Shown here piece after piece: positions 35,901 through 45,215 of a DNA stretch of 47,323 bases. Every line of letters starts with the position of its first letter. Within the stretch, counting starts at the first letter, position 1. Origin of the DNA: Candidatus Heimdallarchaeota archaeon LC_3. GTDB lineage: Archaea > Asgardarchaeota > Heimdallarchaeia > Hodarchaeales > LC-3. The DNA lies in contig MDVS01000017.1 in the NCBI GenBank assembly GCA_001940645.1, forward strand, positions 1-47,323, written 5' to 3'. A program made the translations under genes and the position numbers. Under the pieces are notes generated by a model. The model did no database searches. It saw only the letters and a list, made by a program, of their open reading frames with translations, and was not told where the DNA came from.

Positions 35901-38900
35901 ATGGATAAAAAAATGTCATCTTCAATTGATACATATCAAAAAATTGTAAACAATTTAAAAACTCTTGATCCTAGGAATCCAGTTATTGGGGTTTTTGAAA
36001 ATCTAAGTGAATTTAATAGTAAGATAATTAAAAAGAGGAATGAACTTGAAAAAACAGGAGGTTTGTTTTCGGGAGGAAAAAAAAAGAAAATTCAACTAGA
36101 AATAGATGATCTTCAGAAAAAATTTAATACATATGAATCAAAATTATTAAATCAACTTAACGAATATTATAAAAACATATACAATGACTTAATGAACAAC
36201 TTAAAGGTAATAGCAGCTGTCGCTCCTAACCACGTAGATGGAATAAAGGTCATAAATGCTCCTCTTGGAATGATGGACTCTAATAAGGTTTGCAGTTTCT
36301 CTTCTGATGTTCACACTAAATATACATCCTTACTTGATACATTAAAAGAAGATACATGGGAAATTCTAACTACAAACAAGGACATATTAGAGCGTTATCG
36401 TCGATATGTTGAAATACCAAGAGAAGAAGTTACTTCGACTTCTAGAACTACACTACAATCATTAAATTTGATGTCACTAGCAGAAATTTTAGCTGAAAAA
36501 GATCTACTACTGAAGGAACGAAATTTTCTTGAAAAAAGAGCAGAAGATGTTCAACGTGAGGTCAGGTTGAGTTCTACAGATTTAATCACTAAGCTACGTA
36601 AGAGTATTGATACGAGTAGAAGTCTTGGAATTGATGTCGCAAATGTTTCCTCTGACAATGTGATAAATTTACGAAAACGATTCAAAGAAGCAAAATATTT
36701 ACAAGGATTATTTGATGCAGAAACAGAATTACAGAGACTGCAAAATGAATTTACAAATGGTCTTCGAAGTGAAATCAATAAAGTTAAAGGATCAATTGAT
36801 TCAGAAATTGGACGATTAGCAACGGTATCTAAAGAAACCAAGAATTTGTCAGAACTTCCAGAATTTAATTTATCGACAGATAATATGACAGAATTGATAC
36901 AGCAAGTAGAAACATTAAGATCTTTTGAGAAAAAAATTCTAATTGAAATGAAAAAACTTGTTGATATTAGTGAATTCAATGCTGCTATTCGTGCATTGGA
37001 CAATAAGAAAGTCTCTATACCTGAATCAATGAAAAAAGAAGTTATCTCCATTCATAGGCAATTGGAAAAATCAGAAACCCTTTCATCTACGACAGATCTC
37101 TTAATTAAATATTATAATACATCTTCTGATCTCACTGAAGTAATTAGGAAAAAACTTTACGAAATGGTTGAAAATGAAGATTTAAAGTCAGTTTCTGATA
37201 TGTTTCCACCTCCACCCCAAATTAATATCGAAACTATAGATCCAAGATTACTTTTACGTCAATTTGATGAAATTGAGGGTTGGCGAAAAACTATCTCAAC
37301 TTTTCTTCAAGGAATGGCTAGCGAAATCACAAAAATAATTGAAAGCTTAAGTAAAGCTGAAAGATATACTAGTTTAGAACCAGAATTTAAAAAAGAACTA
37401 AATGGGATAATGAATAAAGTCGTTGGAGAAAGAGATATATCCATTCTTGTACAATTAAGAAAGGAACTAGAATCCACAAAAGAAAGAATTTTTTCTTATC
37501 TATTTTCTATTTTAAACAAAAATTTACAAGGAACTTTTGCAACTAGGGTCTCTTTGCTTGCTAACTCTCCCGTTTTGCCTAGCTCGGATTTTAAAGGTCA
37601 AACAAATATTATTTCTGTAGTTGATAAGATTGAAGAATTTAACGATTGGAAGAAGAAAGTACTAATTTTTTTGAAAGACAATCGACCATTAGACCAAACA
37701 AGAGTTATGGCAGAAACAGGTACATTTTTTGAAGTAACTTTACCACAAGAATACATTCGCAGACTTAATCAAGCCAAGGAAAAAGTTCAATCACTTAGTG
37801 ATCTTGATGACTTACTTGAAAGTTATATTGAACGTGAAAATTTAATAGGAGAACTGAATGAATCAATAAGAAAAAGAATAAAAACACTTATTGACCTAAT
37901 GAGTGCTTTAGGAATGGACTTAATAGCTGAAATCGGTATAAGCATGGATGGAGATTTATCAGCATTAAAAGCTTCTGTTGAAAAAATTTATAGATGGATG
38001 GATAATAAAAAAACAGAACTTCAACAAAGAATAGATAAATCAAGATCTTTATTGAGAACATTACAATCTAGAGCTGAATCAGGTCAGTTACCTATTGAAT
38101 TACCAGATGATATGTTGTTATTAATTTCTGAGAATGGTAAAGTCCTTGCTCCTAAAAACGATGTAAAAGATCTAGCTACAGAGTTACAGAAATTATCTGA
38201 AGTCCAAGTTGTAGCAACTGATTATATTGGTGATAAAATTCGTAAAGAAATGAAAGAATCACGTGAACAAATGCAATTAGCTAGAAATTTAAGGTCAAAT
38301 GTTTCGTTTCCAGATTTAAATTATCCAGATTTTACTCCTGGGAATATAGAAGGGATGTTGAATACACTAGCGATCTTAGAAGAATGGAAAGTAAAAACCT
38401 CAGATGCTTTAATAGAAGGACTCAAAAATTTTAAATTCCCAACAATTCCAGTTGATACAGAATTTGATTTATCTAATCAACGTCAAGCAACAATTGAAGA
38501 CTTAAAACGACTACTTCCAGGTCAAGCATTAAAGAGATATAATCAATTTCTACAAGATTTAGATCTGATGAGGGAGAAAATTGTTAATGTTAACAATGAG
38601 CTTAAAGATAGGATCCAAAGTGTAACTTCAAGATCTGAAGCTTTGTTTGGACAAAAAATTGAGGATTACTCTGATTCTAAAGGGGGAAGAGAACTCACTG
38701 ATTTTTCTTATGCAGAAGGTTTACAAGAATGGTGGAATCTAAATTCTCATTTGCAATGGCAAAAAGAGGTTCTTTTGACCTATATCCACAATGATATCGG
38801 ATATAAATTATCTGTATTACAAGAACTAGCTCCTCCTCATAATGAATTTTTTCAGAATACAATGTCATTCCTATTTGAAAAGTCACAAGGAGCAAAAGAT

Positions 38901-40103
38901 AAGGATTTAGAAGAAATAATTCAAGATTATAGAATCGTTCAAGAAAAAACTATTGAATACACTGAAGAAGATTATAGAAAATTTCTTCAAGGAGGAATAC
39001 TACCTTCCATAAGGGTAGCCCTTCCACGTATTAGAGAAATAATTCAAATTCCTTCTAAAATATTAGAAATAGAAGAAAATATTGAACGTTCTATAACCTC
39101 ACAAAGAGATTTCTTTGTGATAGTTAGCTCAGCTTCACAATTAATGTCATTTTACACAGAAATTGTAAATGAATTAAAGATTATTGCTAAAGATCAAAGT
39201 AAATTAATGATTAAAGAATTAACGCGAATTAAGGAGAGTGGATTAGATTTATCTAGTTATATTCCTCCTGAAATTAAATTTTTTGCTTCATTAGATGAAA
39301 TTGAAAAAGGAAAGAAGGAAGGAGAAGAGAAAAAACAAGCAACGATCAAGGATACTACAGATGCTTTTGTAGCAATTGATCGACTTCGAAGTCATCCCGA
39401 AGTATGTGTAAAAATTAGGAATGAATCAATCAATCATGTTAAGGATGTTAGAAATGCAATAAAAACGGTTTCTGATTTATATGGACTAAATGTTGAAGAG
39501 AGATTCCCTGTAATCCAAGAATATATCTCAGAAGAATTTGAAAGGGATATATCAAGAGATAATATATTTACACTTGCAGATCTATATGTATCATTAATTC
39601 AATTCAGAAACGACTTTATTTTAGCAATTAGAGCAATAGAAGAGGATCAAAATAAGAGATTTGAAGAAAAATTAGAGAAAAATTTAAAATATTACCTTGT
39701 TGTAAAAGAAATTTTTGAAGTTTATCAAAATAAATTAGAGTCAGTCTTTCCATTAACAAAAATTATGAATATCAGGAAGGAAGCAATGAATACAACCGAT
39801 TTGAGCAAATTAACTGAATTACTTCCTCAATTAAGAGAAGGTAGAAACGAATATGAAAGGGAAATGCACCAATTAAATAAGTGGCATTCGGCATTAGTAA
39901 TGTTTATTTCAGGATTTTCAATAAAAGAAATTGAATCAGTTGATTCTGACGGAAAAGATGATGAAAACGTTCGTCAATTTGAAGACATTAAAAAGAAGAT
40001 CATTTCAACTTACAGAAGCAATAACAAAATTAAAACCTATTTAGTGAATGCAGCCAAAAGATTTATTGAATTAGAATCAGGAAAACCATTAAAAACAAAA
40101 TAA
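35901..40103 (+). CDS. Giant helical coiled-coil protein with ~120-residue repeats, tubulin-operon partner
   Basis: A 1400-residue, almost wholly helical protein without signal peptide or membrane span. It has no recognised family. The Gly/Lys-rich loop GGLFSGGKKKK at 53-63 is followed by coiled coil. From about residue 330 an aromatic (usually Trp) recurs in a helix of the form LxxxxExxxWxxxhxxxL: F342, W461, W583, W699, W829 and W953-954, spaced 116-130 residues apart, with a likely counterpart at W1328. A second helix (DLLxxhxxxE-type, near 397, 515, 636, 760) alternates with it. This is reminiscent of spectrin-like repeats, an elongated scaffold, but homology is not shown. It begins an operon, 53 bases before the tubulin-like gene, so it is a likely cytoskeletal scaffold or crosslinker. 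Confidence 0.7.
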   Translation: MDKKMSSSIDTYQKIVNNLKTLDPRNPVIGVFENLSEFNSKIIKKRNELEKTGGLFSGGKKKKIQLEIDDLQKKFNTYESKLLNQLNEYYKNIYNDLMNNLKVIAAVAPNHVDGIKVINAPLGMMDSNKVCSFSSDVHTKYTSLLDTLKEDTWEILTTNKDILERYRRYVEIPREEVTSTSRTTLQSLNLMSLAEILAEKDLLLKERNFLEKRAEDVQREVRLSSTDLITKLRKSIDTSRSLGIDVANVSSDNVINLRKRFKEAKYLQGLFDAETELQRLQNEFTNGLRSEINKVKGSIDSEIGRLATVSKETKNLSELPEFNLSTDNMTELIQQVETLRSFEKKILIEMKKLVDISEFNAAIRALDNKKVSIPESMKKEVISIHRQLEKSETLSSTTDLLIKYYNTSSDLTEVIRKKLYEMVENEDLKSVSDMFPPPPQINIETIDPRLLLRQFDEIEGWRKTISTFLQGMASEITKIIESLSKAERYTSLEPEFKKELNGIMNKVVGERDISILVQLRKELESTKERIFSYLFSILNKNLQGTFATRVSLLANSPVLPSSDFKGQTNIISVVDKIEEFNDWKKKVLIFLKDNRPLDQTRVMAETGTFFEVTLPQEYIRRLNQAKEKVQSLSDLDDLLESYIERENLIGELNESIRKRIKTLIDLMSALGMDLIAEIGISMDGDLSALKASVEKIYRWMDNKKTELQQRIDKSRSLLRTLQSRAESGQLPIELPDDMLLLISENGKVLAPKNDVKDLATELQKLSEVQVVATDYIGDKIRKEMKESREQMQLARNLRSNVSFPDLNYPDFTPGNIEGMLNTLAILEEWKVKTSDALIEGLKNFKFPTIPVDTEFDLSNQRQATIEDLKRLLPGQALKRYNQFLQDLDLMREKIVNVNNELKDRIQSVTSRSEALFGQKIEDYSDSKGGRELTDFSYAEGLQEWWNLNSHLQWQKEVLLTYIHNDIGYKLSVLQELAPPHNEFFQNTMSFLFEKSQGAKDKDLEEIIQDYRIVQEKTIEYTEEDYRKFLQGGILPSIRVALPRIREIIQIPSKILEIEENIERSITSQRDFFVIVSSASQLMSFYTEIVNELKIIAKDQSKLMIKELTRIKESGLDLSSYIPPEIKFFASLDEIEKGKKEGEEKKQATIKDTTDAFVAIDRLRSHPEVCVKIRNESINHVKDVRNAIKTVSDLYGLNVEERFPVIQEYISEEFERDISRDNIFTLADLYVSLIQFRNDFILAIRAIEEDQNKRFEEKLEKNLKYYLVVKEIFEVYQNKLESVFPLTKIMNIRKEAMNTTDLSKLTELLPQLREGRNEYEREMHQLNKWHSALVMFISGFSIKEIESVDSDGKDDENVRQFEDIKKKIISTYRSNNKIKTYLVNAAKRFIELESGKPLKTK

Positions 40104-40156
40104 GTCAAATGTATAGACAAAAATCATAAATTGAAACAAGAAAACGGAGATATATC

Positions 40157-41521
40157 ATGGCAGAAGAAATAATCGCACAAGCGGAGATTTTCGCCATTGG
40201 CCTAGGCGAATGTGGCAGCAACCTCGTGGCTAGCTATTTTGGAGATAAAAAAACAGGTGCAACCAAATCCTCTCGTATAAGAGATTATCTTATTATGAAT
40301 ACAGATAGAACTGATCTAACCAAGACTAGAGAGAGATATGGAATAAGTAAAAATCGTACTTTGCTTTATGGAAATGTAGATATTGGTGTTGGAGGGAGAT
40401 TTATGGATGGATTAAAAACCGTTGAAGAATCTAAGGAATTAATCTTTAACCAACTTCGAGAACTTGGTTTCGAAGGCGTAAACGGTTTTGTATTATTCAC
40501 AAGTTTAGGAGGAGGTACAGGATGTGGTGGCACACCTGCATTAATCAAATTATTACGCAAAAGATTCGAACAAGAAGAAAATAGAAGAATTTTTATTTAT
40601 GTTATTGGTGTCCTTCCTTTTGCTGATCAAAGTAGTGAATCAATTAATACTGTTTGGTCATTAAGCCATTTGCTTCGTGCACAAATGGACGGAAATGGAC
40701 CAGATTTGATTTTGCTTTTATCTAATAGAACCATGTTAAATAGAGTTCTTTCTTGGCAAAGAGGAGAGATATCTGATCTGTTGCAAGATAGAATTGGAGG
40801 AGATATACTTAATTTTACTAAGGAAAATAAAAAGCAAAAAGACAAACAGAAGCAATTAAAGTCTGAATCCGAATTTATTGATCTTATTAATCCCTTAGCA
40901 ATGGAAGCAATAGACTATATGCTTTCCCCTGGTATAGCAGAAGTTGGAAAAACAGTATCACCAACAACAGATCTTGCAGATTATAGCAGAAAGTTGGATT
41001 CTGTCGTTGTTCCAGTATTATTCAAAGATGTTCCTTTTTTTCCTGAAGTAGGAGATCTAGAAAACCAGTTTCAAACAATTATGAATTTTTCAGTAACAAA
41101 ACAAAGTTTAACTGATATGGGAAAAAAACCCGATGCAGAATCTGTATATGCGATATTTTCAGGTTCAAAAGAAATTTCACGTGTCGAATACAGTCCCATA
41201 TTAAAAAAGACCTTAAAAAATTATATTGCGAAAGGTGCCGCTGTTACACATTCTTTTATTTCATACGATCATGAGGTTAATCCAGCATTGTTAATGTTAT
41301 TTGGATTACCTAAAGTTCCTGAGATTAAAGACATTTTAGAAGAAGCTAAAGCTTTAATCAGATTACATTCAGGACGTAGTAATTTAAAAGAGCACTGGTT
41401 CCAACGTAGTAAAGGTGTAGGTAAGGATGTGCTAGAACAAGCAGTAACTGATCTTGAACAACTATTTGGAGCTTATATAAAAGAAGGTACTGATCAAAAA
41501 TCTCTCTCTGCATTAGACTAG
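40157..41521 (+). CDS. Tubulin/FtsZ superfamily GTPase, divergent
   Basis: A 454-residue protein of the tubulin/FtsZ superfamily. The Gly-rich N-terminal loop GLGECGSN is at 15-22, NTDRTDL at 48-54 replaces FtsZ NTDxQxL, and the tubulin signature loop is GGGTGCGGTP at 118-127. The T7 synergy loop is retained as TTDLADY (D272, D275), comparable to the DFADV of FtsZ, so assembly-stimulated GTP hydrolysis is plausible. It differs from canonical FtsZ, CetZ and eukaryotic tubulin in the GGTGCGGT loop and a Lys/Gln-rich insertion at about 221-236 (KENKKQKDKQKQ). It sits between the giant coiled-coil protein and a two-part helical protein in one operon. Polymer formation is inferred, not seen. Confidence 0.85.
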   Translation: MAEEIIAQAEIFAIGLGECGSNLVASYFGDKKTGATKSSRIRDYLIMNTDRTDLTKTRERYGISKNRTLLYGNVDIGVGGRFMDGLKTVEESKELIFNQLRELGFEGVNGFVLFTSLGGGTGCGGTPALIKLLRKRFEQEENRRIFIYVIGVLPFADQSSESINTVWSLSHLLRAQMDGNGPDLILLLSNRTMLNRVLSWQRGEISDLLQDRIGGDILNFTKENKKQKDKQKQLKSESEFIDLINPLAMEAIDYMLSPGIAEVGKTVSPTTDLADYSRKLDSVVVPVLFKDVPFFPEVGDLENQFQTIMNFSVTKQSLTDMGKKPDAESVYAIFSGSKEISRVEYSPILKKTLKNYIAKGAAVTHSFISYDHEVNPALLMLFGLPKVPEIKDILEEAKALIRLHSGRSNLKEHWFQRSKGVGKDVLEQAVTDLEQLFGAYIKEGTDQKSLSALD

Positions 41522-41551
41522 TCAATATTTTACTAATTGGTTGTATAATTC

Positions 41552-42730
41552 ATGTCATTTAAAGATAAAAATAGTAAATATATTTTTGAATTATTAGTTA
41601 GACTAATTACAACCAATATCCAGCTTTTAATTAACCAATCCAAGCAATTTAGTTCAAAGGAGTTACTAGACAAAAATAATGATCTGATGACTGTCTTTAG
41701 ATCTTGGTTAAGAGATATCAAAACAAATGAAGATTTGGATTCAGAAATAAGAAATCTTGTATCTCTAGTAGATAATTTATTAATTAAAAACGAAGAAGAG
41801 ACAAGTATTAGTGAAAATGCCATTGATGGTTTAAATAATATCAATCATTCTAAGTATAGTGCAACAAAAGAAGCACAAATCACTGATAGTGATCTTCCTT
41901 ATTCATCAACTGAGAATAGATTAAATCAAGAAGAAGCAGTAACTCAACATCAAGACAATGAACCGAGTATCACAAGGATAGATATTCCAAGTAAGACATC
42001 GAAAACATTAGAATTATTGGATAGAATAACAAAAATTGGGAAGGAAAAAAAAGATGATAAAGATATAACTCAGCTGTTTCAAAGAATGTTAACTCCTAAT
42101 GATCAATGGAGCTATTTAGAAACTACTAGTAACATCTTAAGAAATTATTCTCAAATTATGCACCTTGCATTACCAAATTACTGTTTTGCAATTTTAGAAG
42201 ATATTCATAGATTTACTTCAGCAGATTTTGATATATTACACACTGTGATTACTACACCTTACTATGCTTTACTGGAAATAATTCAAAAATTTTTACGCGA
42301 AGCACCTAGTGCTACAATATTAAGAAGGTTTCGATCAGTAAGAAGAATGGCCCAAATAGACATAGAAGAAGACACAACATTAGATATCGATCAAAGAAAT
42401 CAAGTTAAATTAATTGTAGATAATTATTTTGCAACTTTAAGGCATTATTTAGATTCTGATAACCCCCCATCAATTGAATCGTTTCAATCGAAAATAAAAG
42501 AACAGTTCAAAACATTTTCACTTGGTCCAAGCCAAGTTGAAAGTAGAATAATTATTGTTGTGAAAAACCTAGTTGCAGACTTGATTAAAAAAGTAGAAAA
42601 TTCAAGTGATATAAATACATCCCAAGAAAAAGTTTCTCTTCTTGCTACAATAGATATTTTTCTGAATATGACTGATATTTGGTTATCAGAAGGAAGAATT
42701 AGATCTTTATTAGAAAAAATAAAAGATTAG
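41552..42730 (+). CDS. Two-part helical protein, third gene of the tubulin-like operon
   Basis: A 392-residue protein not recognised. Residues 1-80 form a helical domain (FELLVRLITTNIQLLINQS). A polar, Ser/Asn/Asp/Gln-rich linker of low complexity spans about 80-150. The C-terminal helical domain runs from about 150 to the end, with SYLETTSNILRNYSQIMHL, TTPYYALLEIIQKFL and RRFRSVRRMAQIDIEED. The linker suggests two binding ends joined by a flexible tether, as in adaptor proteins that link a polymer to another component. It starts 30 bases after the tubulin-like gene, so co-transcription is highly likely. Confidence 0.6.
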   Translation: MSFKDKNSKYIFELLVRLITTNIQLLINQSKQFSSKELLDKNNDLMTVFRSWLRDIKTNEDLDSEIRNLVSLVDNLLIKNEEETSISENAIDGLNNINHSKYSATKEAQITDSDLPYSSTENRLNQEEAVTQHQDNEPSITRIDIPSKTSKTLELLDRITKIGKEKKDDKDITQLFQRMLTPNDQWSYLETTSNILRNYSQIMHLALPNYCFAILEDIHRFTSADFDILHTVITTPYYALLEIIQKFLREAPSATILRRFRSVRRMAQIDIEEDTTLDIDQRNQVKLIVDNYFATLRHYLDSDNPPSIESFQSKIKEQFKTFSLGPSQVESRIIIVVKNLVADLIKKVENSSDINTSQEKVSLLATIDIFLNMTDIWLSEGRIRSLLEKIKD

Positions 42731-42814
42731 GAAAATTAAAATTAATTTCTTTTATCTTATTAAATGGATTAGTGAACTACCAAACCTAAAAGGAAGGGGA
42801 TTTTTTACATTTAG

Positions 42815-43276
42815 TCAAAGTGATTTTCTTTTATTTTCTGAAAACCAAGCAGATTGAAATACAAGATCTATATCAAGACTGATCCACTCTTTATTATTAT
42901 CTATTTTTTTATTAGTTATTTTAAGATCTTTCTCCCAGAGAACTCTTAAATATAAGAAATCTTCTTTTTCATAGAAATAACATTCCCAAATTTTGCTCTT
43001 GACTATTTCAAAATATATCTCTCCTGTATCAATGATTTTCCCCCCATTACCATTATGGATTATTATTTCCCCTTTAGGTAATGATTTATTTATCTCAAAG
43101 ATATTTCTGATAATTTCATTTAGATTAAACCAATTAGCCTCTAAATTGTTATATATGTTATATGAAATTGCTAGATGTTGATTTCTTTCATAAATTGTAG
43201 GCCCAGTATTTCTTTTATCAAGTTTGATGATAGAATTTACTTTTTCTATCATATTTCGTAATATTTTTTTTGTCAT
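42815..43276 (-). CDS. Hypothetical protein (153 aa)
   Basis: Not recognised. The N-terminal third is helical (KILRNMIEKVNSIIKLD), the middle contains NLNEIIRNIFEINKSLPKGEIIIHNGNGG, and the C-terminal half has alternating strands (EIYFEIVKSKIWECYFYE, DFLYLRVLWEKDL), suggesting an alpha/beta fold. The long helix before GEIIIHNGNGG might be an ATPase-like or PAS-type core, but nothing diagnostic is present. It converges with the tubulin-like operon with about 80 bases between them and is upstream of the exported protease gene on the same strand. Confidence 0.5.
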   Translation of the reverse strand: MTKKILRNMIEKVNSIIKLDKRNTGPTIYERNQHLAISYNIYNNLEANWFNLNEIIRNIFEINKSLPKGEIIIHNGNGGKIIDTGEIYFEIVKSKIWECYFYEKEDFLYLRVLWEKDLKITNKKIDNNKEWISLDIDLVFQSAWFSENKRKSL

Positions 43277-43309
43277 TTTTTAATCGAACTTTATCACTGA
43301 AAAAATTGT

Positions 43310-45184
43310 CTATTTATGATGAATTACTTTCTTTTTTATTAGAGAGAATGCTAGAATTGTACCTAAAACTAGTTCTAAAGAGAATCCGTCAGCTGCTTGA
43401 GTTTTTGTTTGAGAATTTTGTATTTTCAAATAATCGCGATAAGATTCTTTTACAAAAGTAAATACATTCCAAGCTTCTAAATAGGCATCGACATAGTTCA
43501 TTTGGTTGTAATATTGATTAATTTTGTATACCTTAATATCATATTGCTGAGTTATATTATCTTTAATTTCCTCGTCATCTATAGCATTCAAATAACTTTT
43601 GGAATAATGTAAGGCAAGATTTATTTCACCTCGTCTAACAATGTCCTTGGTAAATCGACTAAACTCATAAGAATATGCTATATAACTCATTGCATCATTA
43701 ATCATACTTGTTGTCCATGAAATACCATGAGGGTGACTAGCTCCAATTGCATGACCATTTTCATGAATGATTAACTGAGTATATCCAGAAGTTCTATTAA
43801 ATTCATCCCCAATAAATAAATACTCATAGCTCAAAGCTAACAAAGTTAAAGGGATAAATCTACCAGATATTGTAAGAAAATCAATATCAGCTACAACTCC
43901 AAACAACGAAGCTCCTAAAATAGAAGGAAAAAATTCTGTTTTGTATCCAGTACCCAAAACGCCAACGTCGAAAGCAAATGCAAAGGTCATATAAGTATCT
44001 GAATCCGTATTAACAAAAGGAATACTTGAACTATATCGATCATAAAAAATTTCGTTAAATATCCAATCATAAATAGTATAAAGATCAACTCCTCCCTGTT
44101 TTCTTCCATCTAAAATTTCATTAGATGTTGTATCCGTTGCTTTTGAGATTACTTCACTTAATTTGGGATATGCTTTTGCTTCTATGGGTACTATATTCAC
44201 ATCCCATTTATACCAAGGTAGAATATCTTCGAAACTATTTTTTATTCTTGTTTCATTAATGAAAGGTAATAATTCATTAGCATTCTTTTTTGATATGTTA
44301 TTAATTAAATAAATTTCAAGTTTTTGTCTAGAATTTGGTTCCACTTCATTTATATCTGACAGTTTATCTGTTGAATAAGATTGTCGAAAGTTTGGAGTAG
44401 AATATACTGTATTTCGGCTAAATAAATCAGTAATAGTTTCATATATCCAGTCCCTAAAATATTGACTTATCCTTATTTTCCCTGACTCAGTTGTAGGGTC
44501 ATATTTAGCTGTAAGGTTTTGGATTGGTCCATCTGAACCAAATGATTCTAAATAGGAATGTTCAACTGAAAGATCGATATAAAATATCCTGGAATCAGTA
44601 TATCCACCAAAAGAATTTTGGAAATTTCTAGTAAAATTATAACCCGTATCAATGTCTTCATAATAAGTGCGATACCAATGAGGTCCTAAATCAGAAAAAT
44701 CTGTAAAAAATAGAGTATACCCGTTCTCAGGAGGATTGTAATTCTCTGGAAAATTTACGGGTTGTGTTAACCAAGTTTCCATAGCAGTTGCGTTAATAAA
44801 AGAACCCTCACTTTCATCAACAGTCTCAAATATTGAATTTTGTTGAAGAACTTCTTGAAAAGACTGGTAATATGACACTGAAGGAAATATGTAATTAAAA
44901 TTCCAGCTTATTAGCGCTAATGAACCAACATCACTCAAATCAAGTGAAATTTCTTGTGTACTTATGGACGTTCCTTGAATAAGAGAATTAAGAATTTCAT
45001 CCAGTGAATTTATATCTATAAAAGAATTGGATATTCCTAAAAATATGATGTCTAAATCCATGGATGTCTCTGTTGAGTAATTATTTTCTTGTTGAGTCGA
45101 ACTTCTTGATAAAGTCATGTTAGAAGAAAAAATAAGAATTATACTAAAAACAATATAAATTAATTTTTGAAATTTTTTATTCAT
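43310..45184 (-). CDS. Exported metzincin-type metalloprotease with membrane anchor
   Basis: A 624-residue protein with a signal peptide (about 8-27, IYIVFSIILIFS) and a C-terminal hydrophobic segment followed by KKKVIHHK. The zinc site is HENGHAIGASH at 474-484 (H474, H478 and H484 as ligands, E475 catalytic), the HExxHxxGxxH motif of metzincins, and DAMSY at 497-501 fits the Met-turn (M499). The 440-residue segment before it has no recognised domain and probably includes a propeptide or binding part. The C-terminal pattern GFSLELVLGTILAFSL-KKK resembles archaeal surface-protein sorting tails of PGF-CTERM type, though not exactly. It should act outside the cell on proteins. Confidence 0.8.
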   Translation of the reverse strand: MNKKFQKLIYIVFSIILIFSSNMTLSRSSTQQENNYSTETSMDLDIIFLGISNSFIDINSLDEILNSLIQGTSISTQEISLDLSDVGSLALISWNFNYIFPSVSYYQSFQEVLQQNSIFETVDESEGSFINATAMETWLTQPVNFPENYNPPENGYTLFFTDFSDLGPHWYRTYYEDIDTGYNFTRNFQNSFGGYTDSRIFYIDLSVEHSYLESFGSDGPIQNLTAKYDPTTESGKIRISQYFRDWIYETITDLFSRNTVYSTPNFRQSYSTDKLSDINEVEPNSRQKLEIYLINNISKKNANELLPFINETRIKNSFEDILPWYKWDVNIVPIEAKAYPKLSEVISKATDTTSNEILDGRKQGGVDLYTIYDWIFNEIFYDRYSSSIPFVNTDSDTYMTFAFAFDVGVLGTGYKTEFFPSILGASLFGVVADIDFLTISGRFIPLTLLALSYEYLFIGDEFNRTSGYTQLIIHENGHAIGASHPHGISWTTSMINDAMSYIAYSYEFSRFTKDIVRRGEINLALHYSKSYLNAIDDEEIKDNITQQYDIKVYKINQYYNQMNYVDAYLEAWNVFTFVKESYRDYLKIQNSQTKTQAADGFSLELVLGTILAFSLIKKKVIHHK

Positions 45185-45215
45185 TTTATTATTCTCTAAA
45201 AATTTATTTTATTGT

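Noticed and set aside
36551..37051. 166-codon minus-strand frame inside the giant coiled-coil gene
   Set aside because: Ser/Leu-rich shadow of a helical coding region on the opposite strand.
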